Assembly: GCA_050290265.1 (NCBI GenBank)
Contig: JBNKHI010000076.1
Location: 1-11,725 of the forward strand
Direction of reading: 5' to 3'
DNA: 11,725 nucleotides
DNA from: JBNKFV01 sp050290265
GTDB taxonomy: Bacteria > Pseudomonadota > Gammaproteobacteria > Pseudomonadales > Cellvibrionaceae
Below the pieces are notes generated by a model. That model worked only from the letters and a program-made list of their open reading frames with translations. It was not told the origin of the DNA and did not search any database. Shown here in pieces: positions 1 through 7,557 of this stretch. Both the position numbers and the translations under genes were made by a program. How positions within the stretch are numbered: the stretch's first letter is position 1; every line of letters begins with the position of its first letter.

Positions 1-57
1 AATACCCGCACCATTGATGCCGCCACCGATCACGAGTATGTCATAACGCTGTGTCAT
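1..57 (-). CDS. glpD: Aerobic glycerol-3-phosphate dehydrogenase, N-terminal fragment (cut by window edge)
   Basis: Only the first 19 codons lie in the window; they read MTQRYDILVIGGGINGAGI. This is the FAD-binding Rossmann start (GGGINGAG) typical of GlpD, the membrane-associated flavoenzyme that oxidises sn-glycerol-3-phosphate to dihydroxyacetone phosphate and passes electrons to quinone. The ATG overlaps the glpR stop codon in an ATGA arrangement, so the two genes are very probably co-transcribed and translationally coupled. The dinucleotide-binding motif alone would fit other FAD oxidoreductases. The exact wording of the motif together with the glpR and glpK neighbours makes GlpD by far the best call. 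Nothing can be said about the rest of the protein. Confidence 0.88.
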   Translation of the reverse strand, partial: MTQRYDILVIGGGINGAGI

Positions 58-854
58 TCTATTAGTTCCTTCTCTGGTACATACAACTTCACGTTGTGCG
101 CCTTCAAGATTTTTACAATAGGCGCAGGTGGCAAGCGGTCGGTAAACAGTGCGCTCACTTGCGTAATCGAGCCGGCCCGGACCATGGGGCGACGCGTAAA
201 TTTTGTGTGGTCAGCCACTAAAAATACTTGTCGCGCATTACTGATAATGGTCTGTGTGGCTCGCACTTCATCGTGGTCGTAATCGAGCAATGTGCCATCG
301 TCGTCGATACCACTGATACCGATAACGGCATAATCAACTCTGAATTGCGAAATCAGGTCATTCGCCGTTTGCCCCACAATGCCGCCGTCATAGCTCCGCA
401 CTCTGCCACCAGCCACAACGACTTCGAAGTCGGAATGCGCATTCAACAGAGTTGCCACATTCAGGTTATTGGTAATAAACCGCAGATCCTCGTGTTGCAG
501 TAATTCGCGAGCAACGGTTTCTGTGGTGGTACCAATATTGATAAACAGCGACGAGTGCGGTGAGATGTGTTGCGCAACCAATTTCGCCACGCGCTTTTTC
601 TCACCCATGTTCAAGCCTTTACGCGCAGAGTACTCAATGTTCTCTACGCTTGAGGGCAACCCCACGCCTCCATGAAAGCGCGATATTTTGCCTTCGTCAG
701 AAAGCTGGTTAACATCGCGGCGAATCGTCTGCACCGTCACGTTCAACTGTTCAGCCAATAAACCAATTGGCACGAAACCCTGCTGTCGGACAAAGGCCAC
801 AATGGCATCATGGCGGGCTTCAGCCGTTTTGGTTTTACGTTCAGCGGCAGACAT
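54..854 (-). CDS. glpR: DeoR-family glycerol-3-phosphate regulon repressor GlpR
   Basis: This 266-residue protein has the DeoR layout. An N-terminal helix-turn-helix spans roughly residues 15-60, with recognition segment LAEQLNVTVQTIRRDVNQL at 33-51 followed by the family hallmark SRFHGG. A C-terminal phosphosugar-sensing domain follows, with NIGTTTETVARELL (106-119), ITNNLNVA (127-134), the VAGG motif (147-150) and DHTKF (215-219). E. coli GlpR is of similar length (about 250 residues) and is released from DNA by glycerol-3-phosphate. The ATG at 854 is preferred over upstream starts because a GGAGG lies 11 bases ahead of it, inside the 3' end of the hydrolase gene. Gene order hydrolase-glpR-glpD and the two operator-like sites in the divergent region support a local autoregulatory repressor. 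The assignment to glycerol rather than another sugar phosphate rests mainly on the neighbours. Confidence 0.9.
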   Translation of the reverse strand: MSAAERKTKTAEARHDAIVAFVRQQGFVPIGLLAEQLNVTVQTIRRDVNQLSDEGKISRFHGGVGLPSSVENIEYSARKGLNMGEKKRVAKLVAQHISPHSSLFINIGTTTETVARELLQHEDLRFITNNLNVATLLNAHSDFEVVVAGGRVRSYDGGIVGQTANDLISQFRVDYAVIGISGIDDDGTLLDYDHDEVRATQTIISNARQVFLVADHTKFTRRPMVRAGSITQVSALFTDRLPPAPIVKILKAHNVKLYVPEKELIE

Positions 855-861
855 TGGTTTT

Positions 862-2580
862 TTATCCTCCTTGCGTTGCCTGACCCACCACCGTATACCA
901 GGTAACAAAAGCAGCGCATATAAGCGCACCTGGCAGGTAGCGGCCTGTGTGCCGATACGCGAAGGTAGACACCACAGCAACAAAAATCATTAATGGTACA
1001 AAGTTAATGGAAATGATCAGCCGCAACGGGTCAAACATATCGAACAGCAACGGCTTGAGACCAGAAAAAATCAAACCGTATTGCACCAGCAAAAACACCA
1101 CAAAGCCAGTCGCCAGTGCTGCTATATTTGCCAGATATTGCACAGCGACACTGTCGGTCGATACAGCCAGCGCCGAATGCAGTGAACGAAGCATTACCAC
1201 AAAGAAAATAACGAAAGGTAATAAGTAAACCGCGAAGGCAGCAGCCTGCCCATGACTCATGACTTTAAAGGCGATAAACCAGATACGAAAATCTACTTCG
1301 AAGAAGAAATCAGCCATGGCAACCGCCGCATAAGCAATCGCGAATACCGATACGGCCAACATAATGGAAGGCACGATCTGGTCAATGGCACGGGCCGCCT
1401 GAGCACGGAACACTTTTGCCAAACTCAGAATAATCACGACATTCAACAATGCCCAAAAGGTCACTTCGCTGGCAAACTGCTGTGATAGCACGCCATTAAC
1501 GGGAAGAATGTCACCACCTAAACGACAAAACGGCAAAAAGGTAGCAGCAGGAATCAATGTGCCCACAGCCAGCGTTATCCACCAACGGGCATCACGCTTG
1601 ACAGTACTCACCTGTGGCTCACCTTTCAGTACAGCGAAATACGGCAGATTAAGCAGGCCGCCGAGAACACCGAGAATAAAGACGACAAAACCGATCAGCG
1701 CAATTAAGGTACCGATTTCTTTCCAGTACCAGATCTGATCATTTGCGGGAATAGTTTTGCCACCCTCTAGATTTTTTTGCATCCAGTCAACGGCATGACC
1801 AATCGAAACCGTGTAAATATGGTCCATGGGATGGGTGCCTGCCGGCGTGTATAACACGCGTGCCGAACCCTCTTCCATTGAGCCATACACTTTACCGGGG
1901 ACCAGAGGATCACTCACACCAAAAACACTCTGCATTTTTTGACTATGAATTACGTCGGTCGCCTTTTCGACACCCCACATAACGCCCGCAAATTCGTCAT
2001 AGCGGCTGAATACCACTGCCAGATTACGAGGAAAACTGGTGGTACCATCTGGTGCATAAGGCGCACCAGTACTTGAACCCTCCAGCACCAAAGCTTTGTA
2101 ACCGTCTGGTATGGCAGCCGCCGCATTCACTACCGTCCAGCCCCCCATACTGTGACCTTCGAGCCCCACATTGTCTTTGTCGACGATATCCAGCGAACGC
2201 AGATACTTAAGACCATCAATACCACCAAATGCATTGGCGAAAGCCGGTGGCTCACTATAACCATGACCCGTCTGGTCGATGGCCAGCACGACATAGCCAC
2301 GCCGCGAAAACTCGATGGCGAAACCGTCTTGCGCTTCACGGGAATTAAAATACCCATGCACTGCCAGCACACCAGGGGCAGGCGTTTCAGCCGTTGCATT
2401 GGGTGGGATATACAGTAGACCACTCATGGCTGTGCCGTTAGTACCGGTAAAACGCACATCCTGCACGCGCACACCGCCTGCGGTTTGAATGGAAGCTGCC
2501 AGCCAGCAGCCTAGCACTATGATCACAATACCAAGCCACAACAGGCGCCCCTCAACGCCATTTTTATTGTTATGAGTCAT
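862..2580 (-). CDS. Membrane-anchored alpha/beta hydrolase with multi-pass C-terminal domain
   Basis: This 572-residue protein has one N-terminal membrane segment (about 13-32). A periplasmic-looking alpha/beta hydrolase domain follows (about 38-275): HGYF at 75-78 as the oxyanion turn, nucleophile elbow GHSMGG (142-147, Ser144), Asp195 as a candidate acid, and His254 or His262 as candidate catalytic histidines. Residues about 290-560 carry roughly six hydrophobic segments (about 290-310, 333-352, 372-390, 402-424, 444-465, 484-506 and 519-541). The ATG at 2580 is chosen because GGAG sits 6 bases upstream; an in-frame ATG at 2616 lacks a ribosome site. It is the first gene of the unit with glpR, with a 7-base gap. 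Established: this fold hydrolyses esters, amides or thioesters. Inferred: it could release glycerol or a glycerol phosphate from a lipid or ester. The substrate is not readable from sequence, and a peptidase or a purely membrane-remodelling role remains possible. Confidence 0.8.
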   Translation of the reverse strand: MTHNNKNGVEGRLLWLGIVIIVLGCWLAASIQTAGGVRVQDVRFTGTNGTAMSGLLYIPPNATAETPAPGVLAVHGYFNSREAQDGFAIEFSRRGYVVLAIDQTGHGYSEPPAFANAFGGIDGLKYLRSLDIVDKDNVGLEGHSMGGWTVVNAAAAIPDGYKALVLEGSSTGAPYAPDGTTSFPRNLAVVFSRYDEFAGVMWGVEKATDVIHSQKMQSVFGVSDPLVPGKVYGSMEEGSARVLYTPAGTHPMDHIYTVSIGHAVDWMQKNLEGGKTIPANDQIWYWKEIGTLIALIGFVVFILGVLGGLLNLPYFAVLKGEPQVSTVKRDARWWITLAVGTLIPAATFLPFCRLGGDILPVNGVLSQQFASEVTFWALLNVVIILSLAKVFRAQAARAIDQIVPSIMLAVSVFAIAYAAVAMADFFFEVDFRIWFIAFKVMSHGQAAAFAVYLLPFVIFFVVMLRSLHSALAVSTDSVAVQYLANIAALATGFVVFLLVQYGLIFSGLKPLLFDMFDPLRLIISINFVPLMIFVAVVSTFAYRHTGRYLPGALICAAFVTWYTVVGQATQGG

Positions 2581-2637
2581 AAGAGTCTCCAGACCTCCCA
2601 CACAGTGAAGGTACATTTAGTTAGTCTGTTAAGGATT

Positions 2638-2655
2638 ATGTGCCAATACGAACAT
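2638..2655. promoter_or_regulatory. Putative GlpR operator for the hydrolase-glpR-glpD operon
   Basis: The 18 bases ATGTGCCAATACGAACAT match 14 of 18 positions of the E. coli GlpR consensus as I recall it (ATGTTCGWTAWCGAACAT). The right half CGAACAT is perfect. The site overlaps the inferred start of the leftward transcript, a repressing position. That GlpR binds here is inference. Confidence 0.6.
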
Positions 2656-2656
2656 T

Positions 2657-2685
2657 TTTATAGCAAAACGAAAATATTTATTCGA
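2657..2685 (-). promoter_or_regulatory. Candidate promoter of the hydrolase-glpR-glpD operon
   Basis: On the minus strand a TATAAA -10 element (2657-2662) follows a weak TCGAAT -35 (2680-2685) with a 17-base spacer. The start of transcription would fall inside the operator-like site at 2638-2655. The -35 matches only 3 of 6 consensus positions, so this is tentative. Confidence 0.35.
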
Positions 2686-2715
2686 TTTTTATCTCTTTTC
2701 GCTTAAAACCAAACG

Positions 2716-2743
2716 TTGACACCCAAATAATGCGTGCTAGGAT
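2716..2743 (+). promoter_or_regulatory. Sigma-70 promoter of glpK
   Basis: A perfect -35 TTGACA (2716-2721) is followed after 16 bases by TAGGAT (2738-2743). Transcription would begin near 2750, giving a leader of about 110 bases that contains the operator-like site at 2771-2788. Confidence 0.6.
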
Positions 2744-2770
2744 AGCCGAATTTTCTAATTAGAACAATTT

Positions 2771-2788
2771 ATTTTCGGTTTCGATCAA
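2771..2788. promoter_or_regulatory. Putative GlpR operator for glpK
   Basis: ATTTTCGGTTTCGATCAA matches 13 of 18 positions of the E. coli GlpR consensus, including the TTCG and CGA cores. It lies about 20-40 bases downstream of the inferred glpK start of transcription, where a bound repressor would block elongation or cooperate with other sites. Flanking AGAACA half-sites at 2761 and 2791, 30 bases apart, could extend it. Binding is inferred. Confidence 0.5.
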
Positions 2789-2858
2789 AAAGAACATTTA
2801 GCCCTCCTCAGGCCATTGTTCTACCCCCAAAAAAACGAAAACAATAATCGGAGGCTAC

Positions 2859-4379
2859 TTGGGCAAGTATATCGGTACTATTGATCAAGGAACATCTAGC
2901 ACACGCTTCATGCTGCTCGATCAGCGCGGAAGCTGTGTTGCCATGGCTCAAAAGGAACATGCCCAGATTTGCCCACAACCTGGCTGGGTCGAACACAGCC
3001 CGTTAGAAATCTGGCACAACACCGTCGATGTCATTGCTCAGGCAATGTCCAAAGCCAATATTCGCAAAGAAGATTTGATTGCCATTGGCATTACCAACCA
3101 ACGCGAAACCACACTCATCTGGGACCGAGAAACCGGTGAACCGCTATACAACGCACTGGTCTGGCAAGACACTCGCGTTGCCCCCTGGGTGGAAGAATAT
3201 GCAGCCGACGGTGGACACGAACAATTTTGCGACAAAACCGGGCTGCGCATATCCACCTACTTTAGTTCGCTGAAACTCAAGTGGCTGCTCGACACCATTC
3301 CCCAAGCTCGCACCAAAGCCGAAAATGGCGAGATTCTGTTTGGCACCATTGACTCATGGTTGTTATGGAATCTCTCGGGCGGCGCTAACAGCGGTACCGG
3401 CGGCGTACACCTTACCGATGTGACTAACGCCAGTCGCACCCAACTCATGAACCTGCAAACCTTGGACTGGGACAACGACCTGCTGCGTGCCTTTAACATT
3501 CCGCGCGCTGCGCTACCGTCTATAAGAACATCCAGCGAAGTCTATACCGAAGCCCGCATCGCACCCATTGAAGGCGTACCGCTGGCTGGGATCCTGGGCG
3601 ACCAGCAGGCAGCGCTCGTCGGGCAAACCTGCTTTGCACCCGGCGAAGCAAAAAATACTTACGGTAGCGGCTGCTTTCTGCTGATGAATACCGGCACCCG
3701 TATCGCCAAACCCAAAAGCGGCTTAATCACTACCGTGGCTTACCAATTTGGTAACCAGCCCGCCCATTACGCACTGGAAGGCTCAGTGGCAATAGCAGGC
3801 TCGGTAGTGCAATGGCTGCGCGACCAGCTAGGCATTATTAAAAACGCCAGCGAGGTAGAAAAACTTGCCGAGGGCGTTAGCGACAATGGTGACGTTTATT
3901 TTGTTCCGGCATTCTCCGGCCTGTTTGCCCCTCGTTGGCAGCCCTCTGCCAGAGGCACCATTACCGGACTGACCGCATTCAGCCATCGCGGACATATTGC
4001 TCGCGCCGCCCTCGAGTCCATTGCCTATCAAGTGCGTGAAGTCAGCGACGCCATGGCCAAAGACGCCGATATAGCGATTACAGAATTGCGGGTCGATGGC
4101 GGCATGAGTGTGAATAATTTTTTAATGCAGTTTCAGGCCGACATTCTCAACACCACAGTGGTACGCCCCAGCATGATTGAAACCACCGCACTGGGGGCAG
4201 CCTACGCCGCAGGTCTGGCAACCGGATTTTGGAAAGACTGCGATACCTTGAGAGAAAACTGGCAGGCACAACAACATTGGCAGAGCCAAATGCCCGAAGC
4301 ACAACAACAGCAACTGCTGCACCGCTGGAACAAGTGTGTTGAGCGTGCCTGCGGCTGGATTGAAACCGACAACCCATAA
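2859..4379 (+). CDS. glpK: Glycerol kinase
   Basis: GlpK phosphorylates glycerol with ATP to sn-glycerol-3-phosphate in the cytoplasm. The 506-residue protein has the usual length and aligns end to end with the E. coli enzyme from memory: DQGTSSTR (9-16), the PGWVEH block (41-46), GITNQRETT (77-85), NALVWQDTR (98-106), GTIDSWLLW (162-170), NASRT (190-194), GDQQAAL with the catalytic-base Asp248 (247-253), TYGSGCF (267-273), ALEGS (305-309) and VDGG (412-415). The start is a TTG at 2859; GGAGG ends 4 bases before it, and the protein begins at the expected KYIxxxDQG position. It is transcribed divergently from glpR/glpD and lies downstream of a TTGACA promoter and an operator-like site. No glpF facilitator is adjacent, so glycerol may enter through another channel or be made internally. 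Confidence 0.97.
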   Translation: MGKYIGTIDQGTSSTRFMLLDQRGSCVAMAQKEHAQICPQPGWVEHSPLEIWHNTVDVIAQAMSKANIRKEDLIAIGITNQRETTLIWDRETGEPLYNALVWQDTRVAPWVEEYAADGGHEQFCDKTGLRISTYFSSLKLKWLLDTIPQARTKAENGEILFGTIDSWLLWNLSGGANSGTGGVHLTDVTNASRTQLMNLQTLDWDNDLLRAFNIPRAALPSIRTSSEVYTEARIAPIEGVPLAGILGDQQAALVGQTCFAPGEAKNTYGSGCFLLMNTGTRIAKPKSGLITTVAYQFGNQPAHYALEGSVAIAGSVVQWLRDQLGIIKNASEVEKLAEGVSDNGDVYFVPAFSGLFAPRWQPSARGTITGLTAFSHRGHIARAALESIAYQVREVSDAMAKDADIAITELRVDGGMSVNNFLMQFQADILNTTVVRPSMIETTALGAAYAAGLATGFWKDCDTLRENWQAQQHWQSQMPEAQQQQLLHRWNKCVERACGWIETDNP

Positions 4380-4388
4380 CCGAGTTTA

Positions 4389-4414
4389 TTTGTGCACGGA
4401 TGCGCAAAGTTTTT
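4389..4414 (+). terminator. Weak intrinsic terminator after glpK
   Basis: A 7-bp stem (TTTGTGC / GCGCAAA, with one G-U pair) with a 6-base loop is followed after one base by five Ts. It sits 10 bases after the glpK stop. Its T-run is shared with the palindrome that follows. Confidence 0.4.
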
Positions 4415-4435
4415 GAAGTGACATCACGTCAAAAA
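4410..4435. promoter_or_regulatory. Near-perfect 26-bp palindrome, probable operator of the TonB receptor gene
   Basis: The half TTTTTGAAGTGA is separated by CA from TCACGTCAAAAA; 11 of 12 positions are complementary. A two-base centre cannot form a good RNA loop, so a protein-binding site is more likely than a terminator. Its centre lies about 28 bases before the TATAAA at 4451, near position -41 of the inferred transcript, the usual place for an activator replacing a weak -35. It is not a CRP site: GTGA and TCAC are 2 bases apart instead of 6. The regulator is unknown. Confidence 0.5.
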
Positions 4436-4456
4436 ACACAAGAGGCACACTATAAA
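4428..4456 (+). promoter_or_regulatory. Candidate promoter of the TonB-dependent receptor gene
   Basis: TATAAA (4451-4456) is a good -10 element. The sequence 17 bases upstream, GTCAAA, is a poor -35 and lies within the right arm of the palindrome, which suggests a promoter needing an activator. Confidence 0.4.
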
Positions 4457-4472
4457 AGTGCGCCAAGGTTTC

Positions 4473-4493
4473 GTTCAACCATGGATGCTGAAC
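4473..4493. promoter_or_regulatory. Inverted repeat in the receptor leader
   Basis: GTTCA and TGAAC, 11 bases apart, form an inverted repeat that extends outward imperfectly (GTTTCGTTCA versus TGAACAAAC). It lies just downstream of the inferred start of transcription and could be a second operator or a leader hairpin. The evidence is only the symmetry. Confidence 0.25.
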
Positions 4494-4537
4494 AAACACT
4501 TACTCAATACTAATAATGAATACCGTTGGAGCACAGC

Positions 4538-6781
4538 ATGTTTCATAGAAAAAGACTCATTAGCGCAATAATTCCCGCAGCACTCGCACTAGCTTATTCA
4601 AGCCAACTACTGGCAGAAGATGTTATTGCACTCGAAGAAATTATCGTTACCGCACAGAAGCGTAACGAAAGCTTACAAGATGTGCCTATTTCTGAAACGG
4701 TACTGAGCAGTGAAGCCATTCGCTCAATGCAGTTCAGCAGTGGCTCTGAAATTGCGCGACAAACGCCTAACCTCAATGTGTCAAAACTGGGTAACGAAGA
4801 CCAGCCCAAGTTTTCCATGCGAGGTATTTCAACGTCTGCTTTCAACTTGAACGCCTCCTCAGCCACCGGCGTATTTACTGACGAAGTGTTTGTTTCCAGC
4901 AGCTTTCTCGGCGGCCAGCAAATGTTCGACATGGAACGCGTAGAAGTATTGCGTGGCCCACAGGGCACACTGTTTGGCAAAAATACCACCGCCGGGGCCA
5001 TTAACTTTATTACCAAAGCACCCACCTTCGAGCAGGAAGGCTATGTAACGGCCTCGCTAGGCAACAATAATTTCAAAAATGTGTCTGGGGCAATCAATAC
5101 CCCATTAATAGAAGATAAACTCGCCGCACGTCTCGCCTTTAACTATACCGACAGCGACGGTTGGGTAGACAACGCCTGCTCCGGCGATGGCTTGCCCGGT
5201 TTATGCTCTGGCGAAGAAGACCTGTCGTCTATCGATAACCACGCGGTGCGTTTGGGCCTGCGGTATGAAGAGGATGACTTCGACGCAACACTGCGACTGT
5301 TCAGTGTTCGCAGTAATCCCACCAACATTGGCGTTTTCACCCGCGGCACCAATACCAACGGTACCAACGTTGCCGGCATTAATCCGCGTGTTAACCCGAT
5401 TACCGGAGCTGCATTCGATTCACACGAAGGTGCCTTCGACAACACAGGGCATATCAAGGTGAAAGGCGATGGCGGCTATCTGACCATGAACTGGTCTTTC
5501 GACAATTTCGATATCACGTCGATTACCTCATTGCTCAATGGCGAGTTCTACAACCCCGTTGATGGCGATGGTACGTTCCTGCCAATTACTGAACTGATCT
5601 TCGCAACTGATTCGAAAGAACAGGGCCAGGACTTACGTTTGTCGACAACATTCGACGGCCCACTCAACTTTATCGCGGGCTTGTACTACTTCCAGGACAA
5701 AAACGACATTTTGTTTGACCTGCGTGTAAACGGTGCACCCGGCGAGCATCTCTACCAAGCACAAACCTACGAACAAACTCGCACCCAATACGCCGTTTAC
5801 GTTGACGCAACCTACGACTTTACCGACCAACTGATTGGTTACGCTGGTATTCGCTGGACCGACGACGAAGGCAAAATAAAAGACTTTAACGTTGCCAATG
5901 ATCTTACGCCTGCGTTTACCGGTGCACCGGTTACCCTCGTGTTTAACGATGGTCCCTACAAGCGTGACTATCACGACTCAGAGCCAACCGGTCGTATCGG
6001 CTTGCGTTACCACTTTAGCGATGACACCATGGGTTACGCCCAGTTTGTGCGTGGTTACCGCAGCAGTGAAATCAACGGCGGCGCGTTGAACGAAGCATCG
6101 CTAACCGTAGTAAGTCCTGAATTTCTCGATGCTTATGAGCTTGGCCTGAAAACCCAATTGCTCGACAATCGCGTTAGCTTGAACAGCGCGTTGTTCTACT
6201 ACGACTTTTCAGACCAGCAGTTTATCAATTCTGTTTCTCTCACCGACCAGCAACTGGTTAACGCCGGCGCCTCAAGCATTCTCGGACTTGAATTGGAAGC
6301 GGTTGCGCGTCTTACCAGTGCGCTGCAAGTCTCAGCAGGTTTAGGCTGGCTCGACACCGAGTATGACGAATTGGTATTAACCAACCCCAACACTAACGCG
6401 CCGATTGATCTTTCTGGTAACGAACTCATCGAAGCACCGGAACTAAGTGCTAACCTGGCCATTGACTACACCATCGCAATGTCTGAGGGCGAAGTCACAG
6501 CACACTTCGACACAGCCTATGTGTCGTCACAGTTCTATACCGCGTTTAACGACAATCCAGCAACCTTCCCACAAAACCTGAATGAATCAGATGCGTTTTG
6601 GGAAAGTAATGCCCGCTTGAGCTACAACCACAACGACCAGTACGAAGTATCGCTGTGGGTAAAAAATCTTAACGACAATGACGAAATCGCCGGCTCGCAA
6701 GTGAACGCCAGCTCGGCAACGCACTTTGCTACTGTGCCATATCCACGCCGCTATGGTATCGACTTCCGCTACAACTGGTAA
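4538..6781 (+). CDS. TonB-dependent outer-membrane receptor
   Basis: This 747-residue protein is a ligand-gated beta-barrel importer driven by TonB. Residues 1-26 form a signal peptide (basic MFHRKR, hydrophobic stretch, cleavage after SSQLLA). EEIIVTAQKRNESLQDVP at 33-50 is the typical start of the plug. The plug domain runs to about residue 162 and ends with VEVLRGPQGTLFGKNTTAG (135-153). The remainder is the 22-strand barrel, ending RRYGIDFRYNW with the C-terminal aromatic residue needed for assembly. Cys214 and Cys223 in an early surface loop could form a disulfide. The ATG at 4538 has GGAG 6 bases upstream; a TTG at 4526 overlaps that ribosome site and is rejected. It stands alone between its own promoter and a strong terminator, right after glpK. 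The ligand is unknown; a glycerol-containing lipid, sterol or other hydrophobic nutrient is only suggested by context. Confidence 0.93.
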   Translation: MFHRKRLISAIIPAALALAYSSQLLAEDVIALEEIIVTAQKRNESLQDVPISETVLSSEAIRSMQFSSGSEIARQTPNLNVSKLGNEDQPKFSMRGISTSAFNLNASSATGVFTDEVFVSSSFLGGQQMFDMERVEVLRGPQGTLFGKNTTAGAINFITKAPTFEQEGYVTASLGNNNFKNVSGAINTPLIEDKLAARLAFNYTDSDGWVDNACSGDGLPGLCSGEEDLSSIDNHAVRLGLRYEEDDFDATLRLFSVRSNPTNIGVFTRGTNTNGTNVAGINPRVNPITGAAFDSHEGAFDNTGHIKVKGDGGYLTMNWSFDNFDITSITSLLNGEFYNPVDGDGTFLPITELIFATDSKEQGQDLRLSTTFDGPLNFIAGLYYFQDKNDILFDLRVNGAPGEHLYQAQTYEQTRTQYAVYVDATYDFTDQLIGYAGIRWTDDEGKIKDFNVANDLTPAFTGAPVTLVFNDGPYKRDYHDSEPTGRIGLRYHFSDDTMGYAQFVRGYRSSEINGGALNEASLTVVSPEFLDAYELGLKTQLLDNRVSLNSALFYYDFSDQQFINSVSLTDQQLVNAGASSILGLELEAVARLTSALQVSAGLGWLDTEYDELVLTNPNTNAPIDLSGNELIEAPELSANLAIDYTIAMSEGEVTAHFDTAYVSSQFYTAFNDNPATFPQNLNESDAFWESNARLSYNHNDQYEVSLWVKNLNDNDEIAGSQVNASSATHFATVPYPRRYGIDFRYNW

Positions 6782-6812
6782 CCGAGTCCTGCTTTAAGCT
6801 GCCTTGCTTAAC

Positions 6813-6843
6813 GCCCGGCCGATAACTTGGCCGGGCTTTTTTT
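6813..6843 (+). terminator. Strong intrinsic terminator of the receptor gene
   Basis: GCCCGGCC (6813-6820) and GGCCGGGC (6829-6836) form a perfect 8-bp GC stem around an 8-base loop and are followed by seven Ts. It begins 31 bases after the receptor stop codon. Confidence 0.92.
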
Positions 6844-7070
6844 CACAGTAACCCGTCATTTACTTTCTACTCTGGTGGAATGCCGACAAATACTTAGCGA
6901 TAAAACAACATCCCTCTCCAGTCACCTTTATCCATCCCCCCTTTTTGAATCACGCGATACTTTTTATTCACCAATGACTCAACCCTGTCGATAACGTCAT
7001 CGCGGGCTTGTCGTTTGCAATTACTGTAGTTAAGGAACAGACTGCTGGTTCAATCAGAAGGAATAAGCAC

Positions 7071-7457
7071 ATGCGTATAGCCAAAGAAGATATAGACATA
7101 AAGATGGAAATACCTGGCGCGGTAATTCGCCAGCAAACCGAGTTCGGTGATGCGACGGGCTTAGGCAAAATCAGTGGCGAGTACTTCAGTCTCTCAGCAG
7201 GTGTGGACACCACCCCACTGTTCCAAGGACTGGATGGAAATTTGTGTCAGTGCCCTCATTGGGGTTACGTCATCAGCGGACAACTCACCACGACAGACGC
7301 CAACGATAAAAAAGAAACAGTGAATGCGAATGATCTGTTTTACTGGCCGCCCGGCCATAACGTTAACGTAACCGCCGATGCGGAAATCGTAATGTTTAGC
7401 CCGCAGCAACAGCACAGCCATGTCATCAATCATATGAAAGAAATGGTAAAAGGTTAG
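7071..7457 (+). CDS. Small cupin-domain protein
   Basis: This 128-residue protein has a single cupin barrel. The first conserved motif is CPHWGYVISGQL (61-72) and the second NDLFYWPPGHNV (88-99). His63 and His96 are candidate metal ligands; the usual HxH-plus-Glu set of motif 1 is incomplete, so metal binding is uncertain. The ATG at 7071 has AAGGA 8 bases upstream and gives a compact cupin; an upstream GTG or similar start adds 21 residues without a ribosome site. Cupins of this size act as small dioxygenases, isomerases or ligand binders. The sequence does not say which, and no partner gene is adjacent: the receptor terminator is upstream and a gene-poor stretch is downstream. The 289 bases between the receptor and this gene hold the terminator and no clear promoter. 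Confidence 0.75.
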   Translation: MRIAKEDIDIKMEIPGAVIRQQTEFGDATGLGKISGEYFSLSAGVDTTPLFQGLDGNLCQCPHWGYVISGQLTTTDANDKKETVNANDLFYWPPGHNVNVTADAEIVMFSPQQQHSHVINHMKEMVKG

Positions 7458-7557
7458 CGCTAGCTTGATCGCATTTTTATATTCAATGACGCCTCTATTA
7501 GCGCACTGACCAAAACAGAATGATCGCTACTACTGGCTGCCGGTCATTATGACTAAC

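Noticed and set aside
862..983. Extended glpR start giving 309 residues
   Set aside because: The extra 43 residues overlap the hydrolase gene, are unlike DeoR proteins, and the internal ATG has a clear GGAGG.
4411..4434. Palindrome ahead of the receptor as a CRP or FNR site
   Set aside because: GTGA and TCAC are 2 bases apart rather than 6, and TTGAT-N4-ATCAA is absent.
4481..4513. Ten-codon frame (MDAEQTLTQY) in the receptor leader as a leader peptide
   Set aside because: It has no ribosome site, no run of regulatory codons and no terminator/antiterminator pair downstream.
4594..5025. 143-codon minus-strand frame inside the receptor gene
   Set aside because: It is antisense to the conserved plug domain and its translation has no recognisable domain; it is a shadow of the real gene.
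6981..7000. TCGATAACG core upstream of the cupin gene as a third GlpR operator
   Set aside because: The central 9 bases match the GlpR consensus but the outer arms do not (about 9 of 18), so it is below what I would report as a site.
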